Positions 43,520 to 54,801 are shown, numbered from the stretch's first letter. The stretch: 64,000 bases of DNA from Dyadobacter sp. CY345 (GCF_021502725.1 NZ_JAKFFS010000001.1:1364001-1428000), one strand, 5' to 3'. A program made the numbers and translations. The notes: generated by a model from the sequence alone, not told the origin.

Positions 43520-43662
43520 ACCCCAATACCGGAATTTTAAATTTTTGGTTAAAACCACATGGTTAAGTATTTCCATGTAAAAGGTTCTATCAATTGATTG
43601 TTTTACTTGTTGTTTAAAAAGAGCGATCTCCGAAGATGCTGATATGCGATAGCACTAAAATA

Positions 43663-45618
43663 TTATCTCAATACAACTCTTTTAACCTCTGTTTTTTGAC
43701 CTGAATCTTTTGTTGGAATTACATAAACATAATAGGTGCCGCGAGGGAGTGTTGCAACATCAAACTGCGTTTTTCTACTTGCAATGGCGCTTGCAGTATC
43801 ACCTGAGTTAGATATTGATCTGACTAAGGTAGATTTTTCGTTATAAAGTAAAATCTCCTTCGGTAGTTCCGTTTCCGCGGTTTCGCTTTCGAAATCAATA
43901 CTGATAATATTAGTTGCCGGATTTGGATAAATAATTGCGCCGGTATTTGTGCATTTCCAGCTGTATTCCAGTTTCTCTGAAAGCGGAGTTGTTCCACATG
44001 CATTTGTGATGTTGCCCTGGATGAAGTGACTGGTGCCACACATGCCGCCATTTACTTTTACATCATTTTCAAATCCTGATTTTACAAGTGTTCCATCAAG
44101 CAGCCAATTGTAAGTTGAGTGAATTATTTCTGTCGTATTTACTGCGACAATACCATAAGTATCTATCGCAGTAAGGCTTGTAGTAACACTTGGGATACCT
44201 ACATAAATTACTTTTGAAAATATTAACGGTTTGCCACATACGTCAATGGCGGCAGTAATAGTCGTTTCACCCGATTCTGTTCCAATCCGTTTCGCTAAGC
44301 CTGTTGTTTCATTAATTGTAAGCACAGATTCGTTGCTGCTTGTCCACCTGGCCGGAACACCCAGCAGGTTCATTCTGTACGTAGAAGTGGCAGAACATAA
44401 TGTAGAATCTCCCAGTACTTCAAAAGCGTATTCCGATGTCAATAATGCCTTTCCGTTCGCGGCAATCCAGTCTTTTATTTCACCTTGTGAAAAGTCAGAA
44501 AATGCCAGTGCTTTGTCTAGACCGCTGCACATAATGGTTTTACTGGTTGTCGAACATCCGGATTTTGCATCCGTTGGGTGTGATGCGTTAAAATTATGTC
44601 CAATTTCATGCGCCACAGTAAGATATTCATTCGAAGTCCCGTACGTAAGTGAATAGGCCATGTTAGGCGTTTTTCCAATAACACCTTTGTGTGCAATACC
44701 TAACGTAAAGGCTTCCAGAAACTTAGATGTGAACAAATGCGCAACGTCCCTTTTTACATCTGTCTTGTTTTTATTCCAGTAGTTGGTAAATTCCATTAAC
44801 AATTTCGAAGGATCCGTAGAAGTATAAGGATCGTTTGCGGTGGTGTAAACGTGCTGATAATTAACCATAAGACGGATATTAAAAGTACTCATGTAGATAC
44901 CTGCCACAATATTCATATCGTTCAGGATACGCGCGTTCGTATTTTTACCATTGTTTTTGAAGTACTCAAAATCAGCATCCGTCGCCACTTCAAGAATACG
45001 GCACTCAGAATTGAAGGTTTCAGAAGTTCTGGCAGCGGCCTGTGCTTTGCTTACTGCCTGACTAATCGGCTCTTCCAGTCCACATTTTCCATCAATATCC
45101 TGAACATCAGCTACATTAAATACGACATAACGGTTGTCGGTATCTTGTGTATTTGTAATATCTGACAACGGTTCGATTGCGTAGAAACCCTCTTTACCGT
45201 CGCTTACGATGCCTTTTATTTGATCGTTGTCAATATATAAACGAACAAACTGGGATGGATCATTATTGGCGTAGCCTGAATAAGTATTACAAACTGCAAC
45301 AGAATTATCAGTAACCTCTCCGTTTTTAGTGCTCATAACAGACTTATAATCAGCTGTTCTGATTTCAGTTTGTTGTAGCGTAAGATCCAGTGTGAGGTTA
45401 TTCGATACAGCAAGTTTTAATTTCGCTTGCAGGGGATTTCTTTTGACAAAACTATTCAGCGCAGAAGGTTCCAGTTGTATTACGTTTAAAACTTTAACCA
45501 GCCCGTCCAGTTTCTGGATCTCAGTATTGGTAAGTTTTGCAGGAACATTTAATTGAGATGCAATTTGTGCGTGTGCAACCTGGCTAAGGAAGCAAAAAAC
45601 AAGTAAAAGATTTTTCAT
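43663..45618 (-). CDS. Secreted M12-type zinc metallopeptidase with type IX secretion sorting domain
   Basis: 651 residues: signal peptide (about 1-17, ending HAQ), a propeptide-like part, a reprolysin-like catalytic domain with HEIGHNFNASH (three zinc His), and a C-terminal Ig-like plus sorting region starting YPNPATNIISIDFES and ending KRVVLR, the Por-type signal of type IX secretion. It should be exported to the cell surface or medium and may digest proteins for feeding. Single gene, ATG at 45618. Confidence 0.88.
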   Translation of the reverse strand: MKNLLLVFCFLSQVAHAQIASQLNVPAKLTNTEIQKLDGLVKVLNVIQLEPSALNSFVKRNPLQAKLKLAVSNNLTLDLTLQQTEIRTADYKSVMSTKNGEVTDNSVAVCNTYSGYANNDPSQFVRLYIDNDQIKGIVSDGKEGFYAIEPLSDITNTQDTDNRYVVFNVADVQDIDGKCGLEEPISQAVSKAQAAARTSETFNSECRILEVATDADFEYFKNNGKNTNARILNDMNIVAGIYMSTFNIRLMVNYQHVYTTANDPYTSTDPSKLLMEFTNYWNKNKTDVKRDVAHLFTSKFLEAFTLGIAHKGVIGKTPNMAYSLTYGTSNEYLTVAHEIGHNFNASHPTDAKSGCSTTSKTIMCSGLDKALAFSDFSQGEIKDWIAANGKALLTSEYAFEVLGDSTLCSATSTYRMNLLGVPARWTSSNESVLTINETTGLAKRIGTESGETTITAAIDVCGKPLIFSKVIYVGIPSVTTSLTAIDTYGIVAVNTTEIIHSTYNWLLDGTLVKSGFENDVKVNGGMCGTSHFIQGNITNACGTTPLSEKLEYSWKCTNTGAIIYPNPATNIISIDFESETAETELPKEILLYNEKSTLVRSISNSGDTASAIASRKTQFDVATLPRGTYYVYVIPTKDSGQKTEVKRVVLR

Positions 45619-46639
45619 AATTTGAGTAAAACTGATAGAAATAAAGGGAATTCAGAATTCAATAACGTTCTGGAAACTTTTTAAAATTGGGTTTACGTAA
45701 GCTGGCTTTTTACTGATTAAAGTAATTCTACGAAGAAGTTTGATTTTTGAACTTTTAGGTGTTTTTGCCTTGCCTGAAACTAAGTAATAGAAGAAAATCG
45801 GATATGCAACCAAATTTTTATACAATTTTCATCAAAATATATACAATTCTACCTACTTGTAGAATTCCTTACTTCAAGCTCTGCAAGTGATTTATTTGAT
45901 GGCTGTAAACTTAGTAGTCGAAGGAAAATTAGGGTATAACTTGTTGATTTTAAGTTATTAAAATTCAATTAGTCTATCTGACTACAATTTATAATATGTA
46001 ACCGATAGTGATAATAATTTAACTTCTCATTTAGTAGAGTAGTTTGCTCAAATATTTCTTGACATAATTTACCTGACTACGCATAATTTGGAAGTGAATT
46101 TTCAGAATTTAATTATTCCAAGATGTTGTGAAATGCCACAGGAGTATTGTCAACGTTCACTTTAATTATATTTTATAATTTCATTGCAACCACAACGCTA
46201 AATTTTATACGTTTCAAATATTACTTATTAATTAGTGAATCCCATAAACGGATGATGTCATTTCGATATTGGTTTCGATAATTGTTGAAATGTCAACAAT
46301 AAAATTTAACTAATTTTATGATATATAGTTGATATACAGCACATTAAGGTGTGGTACGAATTTCGTAAGGAATATAAAGGATAATTTAAAACATAGGTAT
46401 TAAGGGGTGGGGTGACCATTGTTAAAACAATTAATGTGACCCACGATTTTCGTTCAATAAATGGCATGTTCGAAATTCCCCAGATGAAAGCTTTGTCTAT
46501 CCAGGCAGCGGCCAACCTGAAAAAATATCTAAAATAGACAGACTTTTCTGTTTCAAAATCAATTGATTTAAATGACTATAAATCCGGAATTAGTTGCTGA
46601 AATTTAGCTGGTTCCGGTTCAACCTTCAATAAATATATT
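45619..46639. other. 1-kb intergenic region, largely unexplained
   Basis: The longest gap in the window, very AT-rich. A short coding-like frame at 46412-46537 (plus; GTG start, includes NGMFEIPQMKALSIQAAANL, stop TAG) could be a small gene or a remnant; no family recognised. A minus-strand open frame at 46306-46515 looks like chance. No hairpin array, repeat or RNA gene is evident. Confidence 0.45.
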
Positions 46640-47416
46640 ATGAAAACGAAATCTATACTTTTTGTTACCGGAGCATTTGTCACCCATCATTGCTGGGACG
46701 AGTGGAAGGATTATTTTGAAAGCAAAGGATATAAAACGCTTGCACCGGCCTGGCCATTCAAGGATGCTGACGCGGAAACCTTGCGAAACCGACAACCGTA
46801 TGATACCGACCTTGCCAGACTAACGTTATCGGAAGTAGTGGATCATTATGCGGAAATCGCACGTAGTATGCCAGAAAAGCCAATCATTATCGGACATTCG
46901 CTCGGCGGGCTGATGACGCAGATACTGGTAAGCAGGGATCTGGCAGCTGTGGCTGTGGCAATACATCCGGTGCCACCATTGGGCGTTTTTCCTTATGAAT
47001 TTTCGTTTTTGAAAGCAGGCTGGAAATCTCTTGGTTTATTTACGTCAACCGACAAAACATATATGATGTCTTTCAAAGACTGGCAATATGCTTTTGTAAA
47101 CGAAATGCCACTTGAAGAACAACAATTTGCGTATGAGAAATTTACTGCACCTGAGTCGAAAACTGTTGCAAGGGGCGGCTTAACAAGCGCTGCGAAAGTT
47201 GATTTTAAGAAAAAACATGTTCCGTTGCTGATCACCTCCGGCAGTCTGGATAATATTATTCCCGCACATTTGAATTTTCGGAATTTCAAGGCTTATAAAA
47301 GTAATGGCTCGGTACTGGAATATAAGGAATTTCTAGGACGAAATCATCACGTGCTTGCGCAGCCTGGATGGGAGGGGGATGCGGATTATATTTTGAATTG
47401 GATTGCCAAATATTGA
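46640..47416 (+). CDS. Alpha/beta hydrolase
   Basis: 258 residues. Nucleophile motif IIGHSLGGLMTQIL (Ser), an Asp candidate in LLITSGSLDNIIPAH and the catalytic His in GRNHHVLAQPGW. No signal peptide. Belongs to the broad lysophospholipase/carboxylesterase-like group; substrate unknown. ATG at 46640. Confidence 0.85.
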   Translation: MKTKSILFVTGAFVTHHCWDEWKDYFESKGYKTLAPAWPFKDADAETLRNRQPYDTDLARLTLSEVVDHYAEIARSMPEKPIIIGHSLGGLMTQILVSRDLAAVAVAIHPVPPLGVFPYEFSFLKAGWKSLGLFTSTDKTYMMSFKDWQYAFVNEMPLEEQQFAYEKFTAPESKTVARGGLTSAAKVDFKKKHVPLLITSGSLDNIIPAHLNFRNFKAYKSNGSVLEYKEFLGRNHHVLAQPGWEGDADYILNWIAKY

Positions 47417-47568
47417 AATAAGGCATTTAGGAAAACAAGTTTATTTGCATGGAAATGATCCAACGTATATCAATATCCGATTTTGTTCAGTACTTATTCA
47501 TTTATGGGTTAATTTTCTTATCTTGAATTGATAATCAATTCCTTATTGATTTTAGATCAAGAGAATTT

Positions 47569-49299
47569 ATGAATAATTCGGAAGGGCAAGAAGCTGATCC
47601 AAACTTTCTGTATCAAAATGCCGGTGGTAAAAAGGCAGATACAGAAATAGCGTTCTTGTCGTCTGTCAGTCACGCTGAAATAAGGTGGCGAGATGAAGAA
47701 AATGAGCTTCTACTGTCGGTGAATCATGCAATCGCGTCGATTCGTGATAAGCGTGATTTTGTACAAATGATCCAGCGGGAATTGAAATCGTATCTCCTTT
47801 TTTCAGATATCGCAATTTCTATTTTTAATTTAGAAACGGGCACGTACCGGGTGTTCTTAGAATATTGCGAAAAAACAATTTTGCATCCCGATTTTAACGA
47901 AATCGCTTTTGATGAATATCCAATTGCCGATGGCTTGCATAATCAAATCCTGGACTCGAACGCGCCGGTCGCTTTTTATATAGAAGAAATCCGTGATCCG
48001 GAGATGATTCATATAGAGTTCCTGTACCAGGCCGGAATCAAAAGAGTTGTAGGTATGAGAATGGAGCAAAATAACCAGATTATTGGAGCGATAGTTTTCC
48101 TATCCGAAAATCACTCGCCTTTTTCACAGCGGCAAAAAAACTTCATTCAGCGGCTTTCTTACCACATGACAACTGCGGTTTCAAATATCCGGGGCAATGA
48201 GAAAATTGAACAGCAGTTGGCCGAAATTAAAAAGTATAAGGAACTGCTGGAAGAGGAAAAATTATATTTACAGGAAGAAGTGGCTACTGGATATTCTTAC
48301 CATGACATAGTGGGAGAGGGTGCGGAAATGAGAAAAGTTTTTCAGCTCCTTACGCAGGTTTCTTTCGCAAACAGTACTGTTCTTTTGCTCGGAGAAACTG
48401 GTACAGGGAAGGAGTTGATTGCAAGGGCAATTCACAGCGCATCGTCTAGGAAAGATAAGCTGATGGTTAAGGTGAATTGTGCTGCTTTGCCGGCCAGTCT
48501 CATTGAAAGTGAGCTTTTTGGACATGAGCGGGGAAGCTTTACAGGCGCGACGGAGCGAAGGCTGGGAAAATTCGAACTGGCGAACAAAGGCACATTATTT
48601 CTGGATGAAATCGGAGAAATGCCGCTCGATCTTCAGGTCAGGTTATTGCGTGCTTTACAGGAAAAAGAAATAGAAAGGGTAGGTGGCAGTACGACCATTC
48701 GGGTGGATGTGCGGGTAATAGCTGCTACCAATCGTGATCTTCAAAAAGAGGTATCCGAAGGACGGTTCCGCCATGATCTGTTTTACCGGCTCAATGTTTT
48801 CCCAATAACCCTACCTCCACTGCGAAAACATAAGGAGGATATTCCATCTCTGGCGGTGCATTTTTTGCATAAATATGCCAGGAACAATGGGAAGAAAATC
48901 AGCAATATATCAAATAAGGTAATGAAGGAGTTACTTGCTTACAATTGGCCTGGCAATGTCAGAGAGTTAGAACATTTAATGGAGCGTAGTGTATTAATGA
49001 CAACTGGTGACACGATCAGGGAAATGTATCTACCGAAGATAGGAAACGTGCAGACAATTATTGTTGATGGAATAAACCTGAAAACGCATGAACAAAATGA
49101 GCGGGATCACATTATTGAAGTGTTAAACAGCTGCAATGGGAAAATTTACGGTGCCGGCGGTGCGGCCGAAATTTTGAACATCAAAGTGGGAACCCTCAAT
49201 TCTAAAATAAAAAAACTCGGTATCAAAAAAGGGCAAATTGTTTTTGTTGCTTCTGAGTTAAATAATAATCAAACCGAAGGCGATGACCTATTCAATTAA
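47569..49299 (+). CDS. Sigma54-dependent activator with GAF domain (NtrC type)
   Basis: 576 residues: an N-terminal GAF-like sensor (about 45-205), a coiled linker ([20 protein letters not shown]), an AAA+ domain (about 245-480) with Walker [18 protein letters not shown], Walker [11 protein letters not shown] and the sigma54-contact loop [10 protein letters not shown] (Ser instead of the usual Ala in GAFTGA), and a Fis-type HTH ([22 protein letters not shown]). It should drive sigma54 promoters in response to a small ligand. The HD-domain gene overlaps its end by 17 bases, so the two are coupled. Confidence 0.92.
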   Translation: MNNSEGQEADPNFLYQNAGGKKADTEIAFLSSVSHAEIRWRDEENELLLSVNHAIASIRDKRDFVQMIQRELKSYLLFSDIAISIFNLETGTYRVFLEYCEKTILHPDFNEIAFDEYPIADGLHNQILDSNAPVAFYIEEIRDPEMIHIEFLYQAGIKRVVGMRMEQNNQIIGAIVFLSENHSPFSQRQKNFIQRLSYHMTTAVSNIRGNEKIEQQLAEIKKYKELLEEEKLYLQEEVATGYSYHDIVGEGAEMRKVFQLLTQVSFANSTVLLLGETGTGKELIARAIHSASSRKDKLMVKVNCAALPASLIESELFGHERGSFTGATERRLGKFELANKGTLFLDEIGEMPLDLQVRLLRALQEKEIERVGGSTTIRVDVRVIAATNRDLQKEVSEGRFRHDLFYRLNVFPITLPPLRKHKEDIPSLAVHFLHKYARNNGKKISNISNKVMKELLAYNWPGNVRELEHLMERSVLMTTGDTIREMYLPKIGNVQTIIVDGINLKTHEQNERDHIIEVLNSCNGKIYGAGGAAEILNIKVGTLNSKIKKLGIKKGQIVFVASELNNNQTEGDDLFN

Positions 49300-49813
49300 A
49301 ATTATCGATGACTTACTTGAACCATTCAGGATGGTGATTGGGGCAGATTTTAACAGATATAGAAATCATGTTTACCGCGTTTATCTGAACTGTCTGCTTA
49401 TTGACAACGCTGAAATCAATCAGGGGAAATATGCTATCGCAGCCGTTTTTCATGATATCGGAATTTGGACAGACCACACGATAGATTATCTTAATCCGTC
49501 AATTGTGCAAGCCGGAATTTATTTAAAGAAGATAAAACGAGTAGAGTTGTTGGAAGAGATTTCCTTGATGATATACTGGCATCACAAAATCAGCGGTTAT
49601 GAGGGAAAGAATCAACGTGTGGTTGAAAATTTCAGGAAAGCCGATTGGATTGATGTTTCTCTTGGCATTTTAACTTTCGGATTTGATAAAAAGATAATTT
49701 CGCAAAACCGAAAGAATTTACCTAATCTTGGGTTCCATTTTTTTCTTTTGAAGAAAACAACGAAGAACTTTTTCAAACATCCGCTGAATCCCCTTCCAAT
49801 GTTCACAAAATAA
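49283..49813 (+). CDS. HD-domain protein coupled to the sigma54 activator
   Basis: 176 residues. The metal-binding pair HD is in AVFHDIGIWTDHTIDYL, with further His at HHKISG and an upstream His in YRNHVYRVYLNC. HD proteins are often phosphohydrolases for nucleotides or small metabolites. The start codon lies within the end of the activator gene, so translation is probably coupled; it may make or remove the ligand sensed by the GAF domain. This link is inference. Confidence 0.85.
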   Translation: MTYSIKIIDDLLEPFRMVIGADFNRYRNHVYRVYLNCLLIDNAEINQGKYAIAAVFHDIGIWTDHTIDYLNPSIVQAGIYLKKIKRVELLEEISLMIYWHHKISGYEGKNQRVVENFRKADWIDVSLGILTFGFDKKIISQNRKNLPNLGFHFFLLKKTTKNFFKHPLNPLPMFTK

Positions 49814-49913
49814 ACTATTTGATTTGACGAGAATATTTAATTCTTCGCAATAGTGATCTTTTTTAACCCTGGAATTTAAGCACCAACCGCACGGAGTATA
49901 TCAACAGGCTGAG

Positions 49914-50300
49914 CTAGGACAAACCGAGATAAGATTTTAACAGACTTTTAAAATCTTCAAAATTGTCAGGCTTGGTAATAAATGCAGCCGCACCCAAATT
50001 TTTCGCTTCCTCGGCAACACTTCTGCTGGATGACGTTGAAAAAACAATAACCGGAATATCTCTTAAAAATTCATCTTTTTTAATTGTAGTCAGAAATTCC
50101 TGTCCGCTGATTATCGGCATATTGAGGTCCAGAAAAATGAGGTCGGGAATAAGAGTTTTTGATGATAATTTAGCCAGAGCCTCACTTGCTTTATCGAATG
50201 CAAGACATTCAACCGATGAAGTTACTGACTGTAATGCTGCCTGAAATATTTCCAGATCATCCTCGTCGTCATCGATCAGTAAGATATTTTGATACAACAT
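49914..50300 (-). CDS. CheY-like single-domain response regulator
   Basis: 128 residues, receiver only: IDDDEDDLEIF, phospho-acceptor Asp in LIFLDLNMPIISG, VIVFSTSSS and the Lys in AFITKPDNFEDF. No histidine kinase is adjacent. It converges with the HD-domain gene. ATG at 50300. Confidence 0.92.
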   Translation of the reverse strand: MLYQNILLIDDDEDDLEIFQAALQSVTSSVECLAFDKASEALAKLSSKTLIPDLIFLDLNMPIISGQEFLTTIKKDEFLRDIPVIVFSTSSSRSVAEEAKNLGAAAFITKPDNFEDFKSLLKSYLGLS

Positions 50301-50537
50301 ACGAATTAGAAAATGTTTATAGCTCTAATTTACAGTAAAGAAATTGTAAATCAAGGGTAGTATTATGGAAGTATTAATCTGACTTTCGAGACTTTGAAAA
50401 TGTGAGTGTTTATTCGGATATTTAGATTAAACTGAGACAACAGGATTGATAAGATATTTATCCTATCAAAAATATTATGTCTTTAATGGAGCCGGAATTG
50501 AGGAAAGAATATATTCATATTTTGTAAAAATAACTCG

Positions 50538-51479
50538 ATGAAATTTTTCAGTGTTTTATTAATGGCAGCTCTTATGCTCACCGGGAGCAGTAGCAGAAGA
50601 CTAATTCCCGGCGAAGGTTTTGTTCAGGTTAAGGGCGGGCGTATATGGTACAAAATCGTGGGATCCGGAAAGGGTGTTCCACTTTTGCTGATCCATGGCG
50701 GGCCGGGCAGTAGAAGCTGCGACGGTATTCCGACATATTCGACATTAGGTAACGACAGGCCCATTATTTTCTATGATCAGCTTGGATCAGGGCATTCCGA
50801 CAGGCCGACGGACACAACGCTTTGGCAGCTTCCAAGATTTGTGGATGAAATTACGGCATTGAGAAAGGAACTTGATTTAAAAGACATTAATGTCCTTGGA
50901 AGTTCATGGGGAGGTTCAGTGGCTGTTGAATATATGCTTTCTCAGAAACCAGAAGGAGTAAAATCGGTAATATTTGCCGGCCCGTTAATCAGTACCTCGC
51001 GCTGGATGCGTGACGCGAAAGTGCTGTTATCACAGCTGTCTCAACCTGTTCAGGATACCATTGAAAAATATGAAAGCCTGAAACTATATGATCATAAATC
51101 CTATATCGCAGCCACGGACTCTTTCAATATTCAATATCTAAGCAGAAAACCAGGTGAGCGAGTTCGCGTAGCAGACTGCGATAAGTCGGCGAAATCCAAC
51201 AAGGAAGTTTATCGTTATATGTGGGGCCCGACAGAATTCAATGCGACTGGAACGCTCAAATCTTTTGAAAGAGCCGAGCGTTTGCATGAAATTAAGGAGC
51301 CAGTTCTTTTCATAGCAGGCCGCTTTGATGAAGGGCGGCCTGAAACGATGTATGAATTTCAAAAGGAAATTCCCGGATCAAAGGTTGTGATCATAGAAAA
51401 CTCAGGCCACAACAAAGTGCGGGACAATCCTGAGGCATATCTTAAAGCGATCAGGCAATTTCTGAATCAGGTCAAATAA
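50538..51479 (+). CDS. Secreted proline-iminopeptidase-like alpha/beta hydrolase (S33)
   Basis: 313 residues with an N-terminal signal-like segment (MKFFSVLLMAALMLTGSSS). The S33 peptidase mark LIHGGPGSRSC forms the oxyanion loop; the nucleophile is in LGSSWGGSVAVEYM and the catalytic His in NSGHNKVRDNPE. Likely a periplasmic aminopeptidase releasing N-terminal Pro from peptides, or an esterase. ATG at 50538. Confidence 0.85.
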   Translation: MKFFSVLLMAALMLTGSSSRRLIPGEGFVQVKGGRIWYKIVGSGKGVPLLLIHGGPGSRSCDGIPTYSTLGNDRPIIFYDQLGSGHSDRPTDTTLWQLPRFVDEITALRKELDLKDINVLGSSWGGSVAVEYMLSQKPEGVKSVIFAGPLISTSRWMRDAKVLLSQLSQPVQDTIEKYESLKLYDHKSYIAATDSFNIQYLSRKPGERVRVADCDKSAKSNKEVYRYMWGPTEFNATGTLKSFERAERLHEIKEPVLFIAGRFDEGRPETMYEFQKEIPGSKVVIIENSGHNKVRDNPEAYLKAIRQFLNQVK

Positions 51480-51512
51480 TAATCGCCGGATATTGAACGG
51501 AATTCAATAGCG

Positions 51513-53895
51513 TCAGTCCGTTTTCAGACTTTTCACGGGATTTCTCAGTGCCGCTTTTATACTTTGAAAACTGATCGTAGCGAAGGCAACAATTACCGAA
51601 ATACTTGCTGACGCTGGAAAAATCCACCATTGGATATCGGTTTGATAAGCGAATTTTTGCAGCCACATTTTCATTGCATACCAGGCTATCGGAGAAGCAA
51701 AAACGAAAGAGAGCAATACAAGTTTCAGGAAATCTTTTGACAAAAGTCTGACTATATTTCCTGTCGAAGCTCCTAAAACTTTGCGGACGCCGATTTCTCT
51801 GGTTCGCTGCGTTGTGCTGTAAGACGCCAGGCCCAACAAACCAAGACAGGAAATAAAAATTGCCAGTAACGCAAAGTTGAAAAATAACTTCTCAAAACGA
51901 TCTTCGCGCCGATATTGACGATCAAAAAACTCATCAAGAAAATAGTAGTTGAAAGGTTGGTCGGGTAAGTATGACTTCCATATTTTCTCGATTGATGCAA
52001 CCGTGTTCTGAATATTATTTGCATTCACCTTCACTGAAAGAAATGGAGTTTCAGAGGGGTCAATACGTATCGTCAGCGGTTTGATCGTCTCATGCAATGA
52101 AGCAAAATGGAAATCTTTTGCGATACCAATGATCGTTCCTTCTCGTCCCCACTGTTTAAATTTTTTACCAACAGCTTCCGATGGATTTTGGTAGCCAAAA
52201 AGCTTCGCAGCCTTCTCGTTAATAATCATTGCGCTTGTTGAATCTGTGGCTTGATCTTTTGAAAAACTTCTTCCCGCAACCATTTTAAGTTTATATTGAG
52301 GGAAGTATTCAAAATCAACCATATACAATCCTAAATGCGCCACCTGAAAAGCGCCGCTCTTATTTTCTATTTCGGAATAAGCTCCATCGTACCCGTCTCC
52401 CGGAATGCTGGAAGATGCCGCGATCGATTCAACGCCTGATAATCCTAAAACCGATTCCCGGAAGGCTGCGCTGTTTTGATTTACGTCTGTCCGGATTACC
52501 AGCAGCTGATCTTTACTAAAACCAAGATCACGCGTTCGTAAAAATTTCATTTGGGTATACACCACGAGTGTAGCGATAATCAAAATAATTGATATTGAAA
52601 ATTGAACGGTCACAAGTCTTTTTCTCAAAAGAATTCCTTTAAAACTGTTCGTGAAACGGCCTTTAAGAACATGAACGGGATCAAAGGACGATAGGACAAA
52701 CGCCGGATAAATTCCTGCGCCTGCACCAATAGCAATGGCAGCAAAAAACAAAAAGATCAAAAATGATGTATTTTTAAAAATACCATCGCTGATCGATTTT
52801 CCTGCCAGATTATTAAACGCGGGAATCAGGATTGATGCAAATATGACGGCAAGAAAGAAAGCGGCCACACTTATAAGTATCGATTCAGAAATGAACTGTC
52901 TTGCCAGTAAATTTTTGCTTGCTCCGAATGACTTCCGGATACCCACTTCTTTCGCTCTTTCGGCGGAACGGGCAGTTGAAAGATTGACAAAGTTGATACA
53001 AGCGATCAGCATGATAAAAACTGCGATGGCCGAAAAAATATAATTGTTTGAGGCGCTGCCCTTTTCATGGTCGCCACGTGTGGAATTAAGGTAAATTTCA
53101 AGCAGCGGTTCAAGCGTTAGTATATACCTGACTTTTGCTTCACGAAACATTTTTCCAGCGTGGGTTTCAAGAAAAGGAGCGAATTTTTTTTTCAAGTGAT
53201 TTCGCAGAAGTGCCTGGTTTCAGCAATAAATAGGTAATGGCACCAAAGTCACTCCATCCCTGGTCCAGGTCTTTGTTCAATTTTTGTGTAAAAGTTGACA
53301 TGGAGATGAACATATCTCCCTTGATATGGGAATTGGCCGGAATATCTTTCATGACGCCGGTAACTTTCGCACTCAAATTGTCGCGAGATAAAGTCAGAAT
53401 CTGCCCGATCGGGTCCTTTTCTCCAAAATATTTCTTCGCTGTTTTTTCAGTTAACACAATACTTAGCTGTTCCTTCAGTGCGGTTGCTGGGTTTCCCTGG
53501 ATAAGTTTAAAATCAAAAACATTAAACAAACTGGAATCTGCGAAGAAAGCCTTCTCGTCTTTAAACAGCAGGTTACCTTTCCGGATATGAAGATTGGCAG
53601 CATTTATTCTTGTAAAAGCCTCAACTTCGGGGAAATCATCTTTCAGAGATGGCGCCGCGGACCAGGTACTTACATCTACTTTTAAAGTTTCGGAGGGAGT
53701 TTTTATGTCAGTCACTAGTCTGAAAATCCGATCAGCTTTGTTATGAAAAGTATCATAACTCAACTCGAAAGAAACATAAAGTGCGATGAGAAAACATGCG
53801 CACATGCCCACGGCCAGGCCTAAAATATTGATCAGAGAGAATATCTTATGCTTCGAAAGATTTCGAAAGGCAATTTTTAAGTGATTTTTTATCAT
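51513..53895 (-). pseudogene. MacB/FtsX-type ABC permease, split by a +1 shift in an A9 tract
   Basis: Two open frames form one FtsX-family permease of about 790 residues. The first (53895-53167) has the N-terminal MIKNHLKIAFRNLSKHKIFS, one membrane helix and the MacB_PCD periplasmic domain. The second (53195-51513) continues with KKKFAPFLETHAGK and carries the remaining membrane helices and the second FtsX domain. The join lies in an A9 run (T9 at 53184-53192 on the plus strand): eight A would restore the reading frame LEKKFAPF. It may be a mutation, phase variation, ribosomal or polymerase slippage, or a sequencing error. Such permeases work with an ABC ATPase not encoded here. Confidence 0.85.
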
Positions 53896-54222
53896 GGCGA
53901 ACGCTGTAAAATGTTTCTACTAAGTTTGAAGGACTATTCTTATCCAGTTTTAAAAGCATATTACCTCGTCCATATAACTGCGATATGAAGAATATTTGTC
54001 TGATTATCAGCTGGCTTAAAAAATAGCGGATCCCTGCCGGTTGCCTGTTCTGGATTGATAGTAGAAATTAAGTTACTTTCAAAAAGCCATGATAGTAGAT
54101 GATCTTTATTTGAGCCATTTCCCCCGTTTCTAAAATCGACTTTAAACTCAGGAAGCGGCAGAAACTTTAATAAAATTAAATTAAAATGTTTGTATCTGTC
54201 ACATATTTGAGAAATATGTCAT
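53896..54222. other. Divergent intergenic region
   Basis: 327 bases between the FtsX gene (minus) and the TetR gene (plus). Apart from the dyad at 54201-54219, no gene or hairpin was found. Confidence 0.55.
54201..54219. promoter_or_regulatory. Probable TetR operator
   Basis: Perfect dyad ACATATTT-GAG-AAATATGT just upstream of the TetR gene. Position and symmetry suit autorepression. It supports the later ATG (54247) as the true start, because the ATG at 54223 is only 4 bases after the dyad. Confidence 0.6.
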
Positions 54223-54246
54223 ATGTTTGCGTTGAAATTTATTAAA

Positions 54247-54801
54247 ATGAAAGACACGAAGCAGAAAATCATTGACGCCGCAATTACGATTTTTAATGAG
54301 GATTTTTCGGCGCCGTTGGAAATTGTGGCAGATGGTGCGGAGGTTACCAGACGAACGCTGCATCGTTATTTCTCAGACAGGCAAGATCTTGTAAAGGCTT
54401 GCCAAAGTGTAATGCAGGAAAGTTGCAGAAAAGCGATGGAAGCGGTATATGCTAATTTTGAGAACCCATTGGAGCGGTTTGAAAATATGCTTTATGCAGC
54501 GATTGATTGTGGTGTGAAATTTTCTTTTCTTCATCGCTTGCATAATAACGAGCATCATAGTCATTCGCAACATAACAAGGATTGTAAGGACTACGACCGG
54601 ACTTTCAACAAATTTAAAAGCACTTTGGACGAACTGAAAAATGCAAAGTTGTTAGATGAGTCTTTGACTATGGAGTGGATTGAGATGCTGATGACGGGAA
54701 TTGTTACAGCAGCAATCAATTCGGAAAAGGCTGGAAGTGTGGCAAAAATTAATATTAAAAAATTTGCCTGGCATTCGCTTAGCAAGGGTATTCTAGCCTA
54801 A
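54247..54801 (+). CDS. TetR-family repressor
   Basis: 184 residues from the ATG at 54247. The N-terminal HTH reads KQKIIDAAITIFNEDFSAPLEIVADGAEVTRRTLHRYFSDRQDLVKA; the ligand domain is all-helical, with a His-rich stretch LHNNEHHSHSQHNKD (about residues 98-113) that could bind metal. An alternative ATG at 54223 adds eight residues. It lies 67 nt upstream of a thioredoxin-reductase-like flavoprotein on the same strand, its likely target. Confidence 0.88.
   Translation: MKDTKQKIIDAAITIFNEDFSAPLEIVADGAEVTRRTLHRYFSDRQDLVKACQSVMQESCRKAMEAVYANFENPLERFENMLYAAIDCGVKFSFLHRLHNNEHHSHSQHNKDCKDYDRTFNKFKSTLDELKNAKLLDESLTMEWIEMLMTGIVTAAINSEKAGSVAKINIKKFAWHSLSKGILA

Noticed and set aside
44231..44656. 141-residue frame antisense to the metallopeptidase
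   Set aside because: Shadow of the real gene; the metallopeptidase on the minus strand has clear zinc and sorting motifs.
46306..46515. 69-residue minus-strand frame in the 1-kb gap
   Set aside because: No start context, no family, overlaps the better plus-strand frame at 46412.
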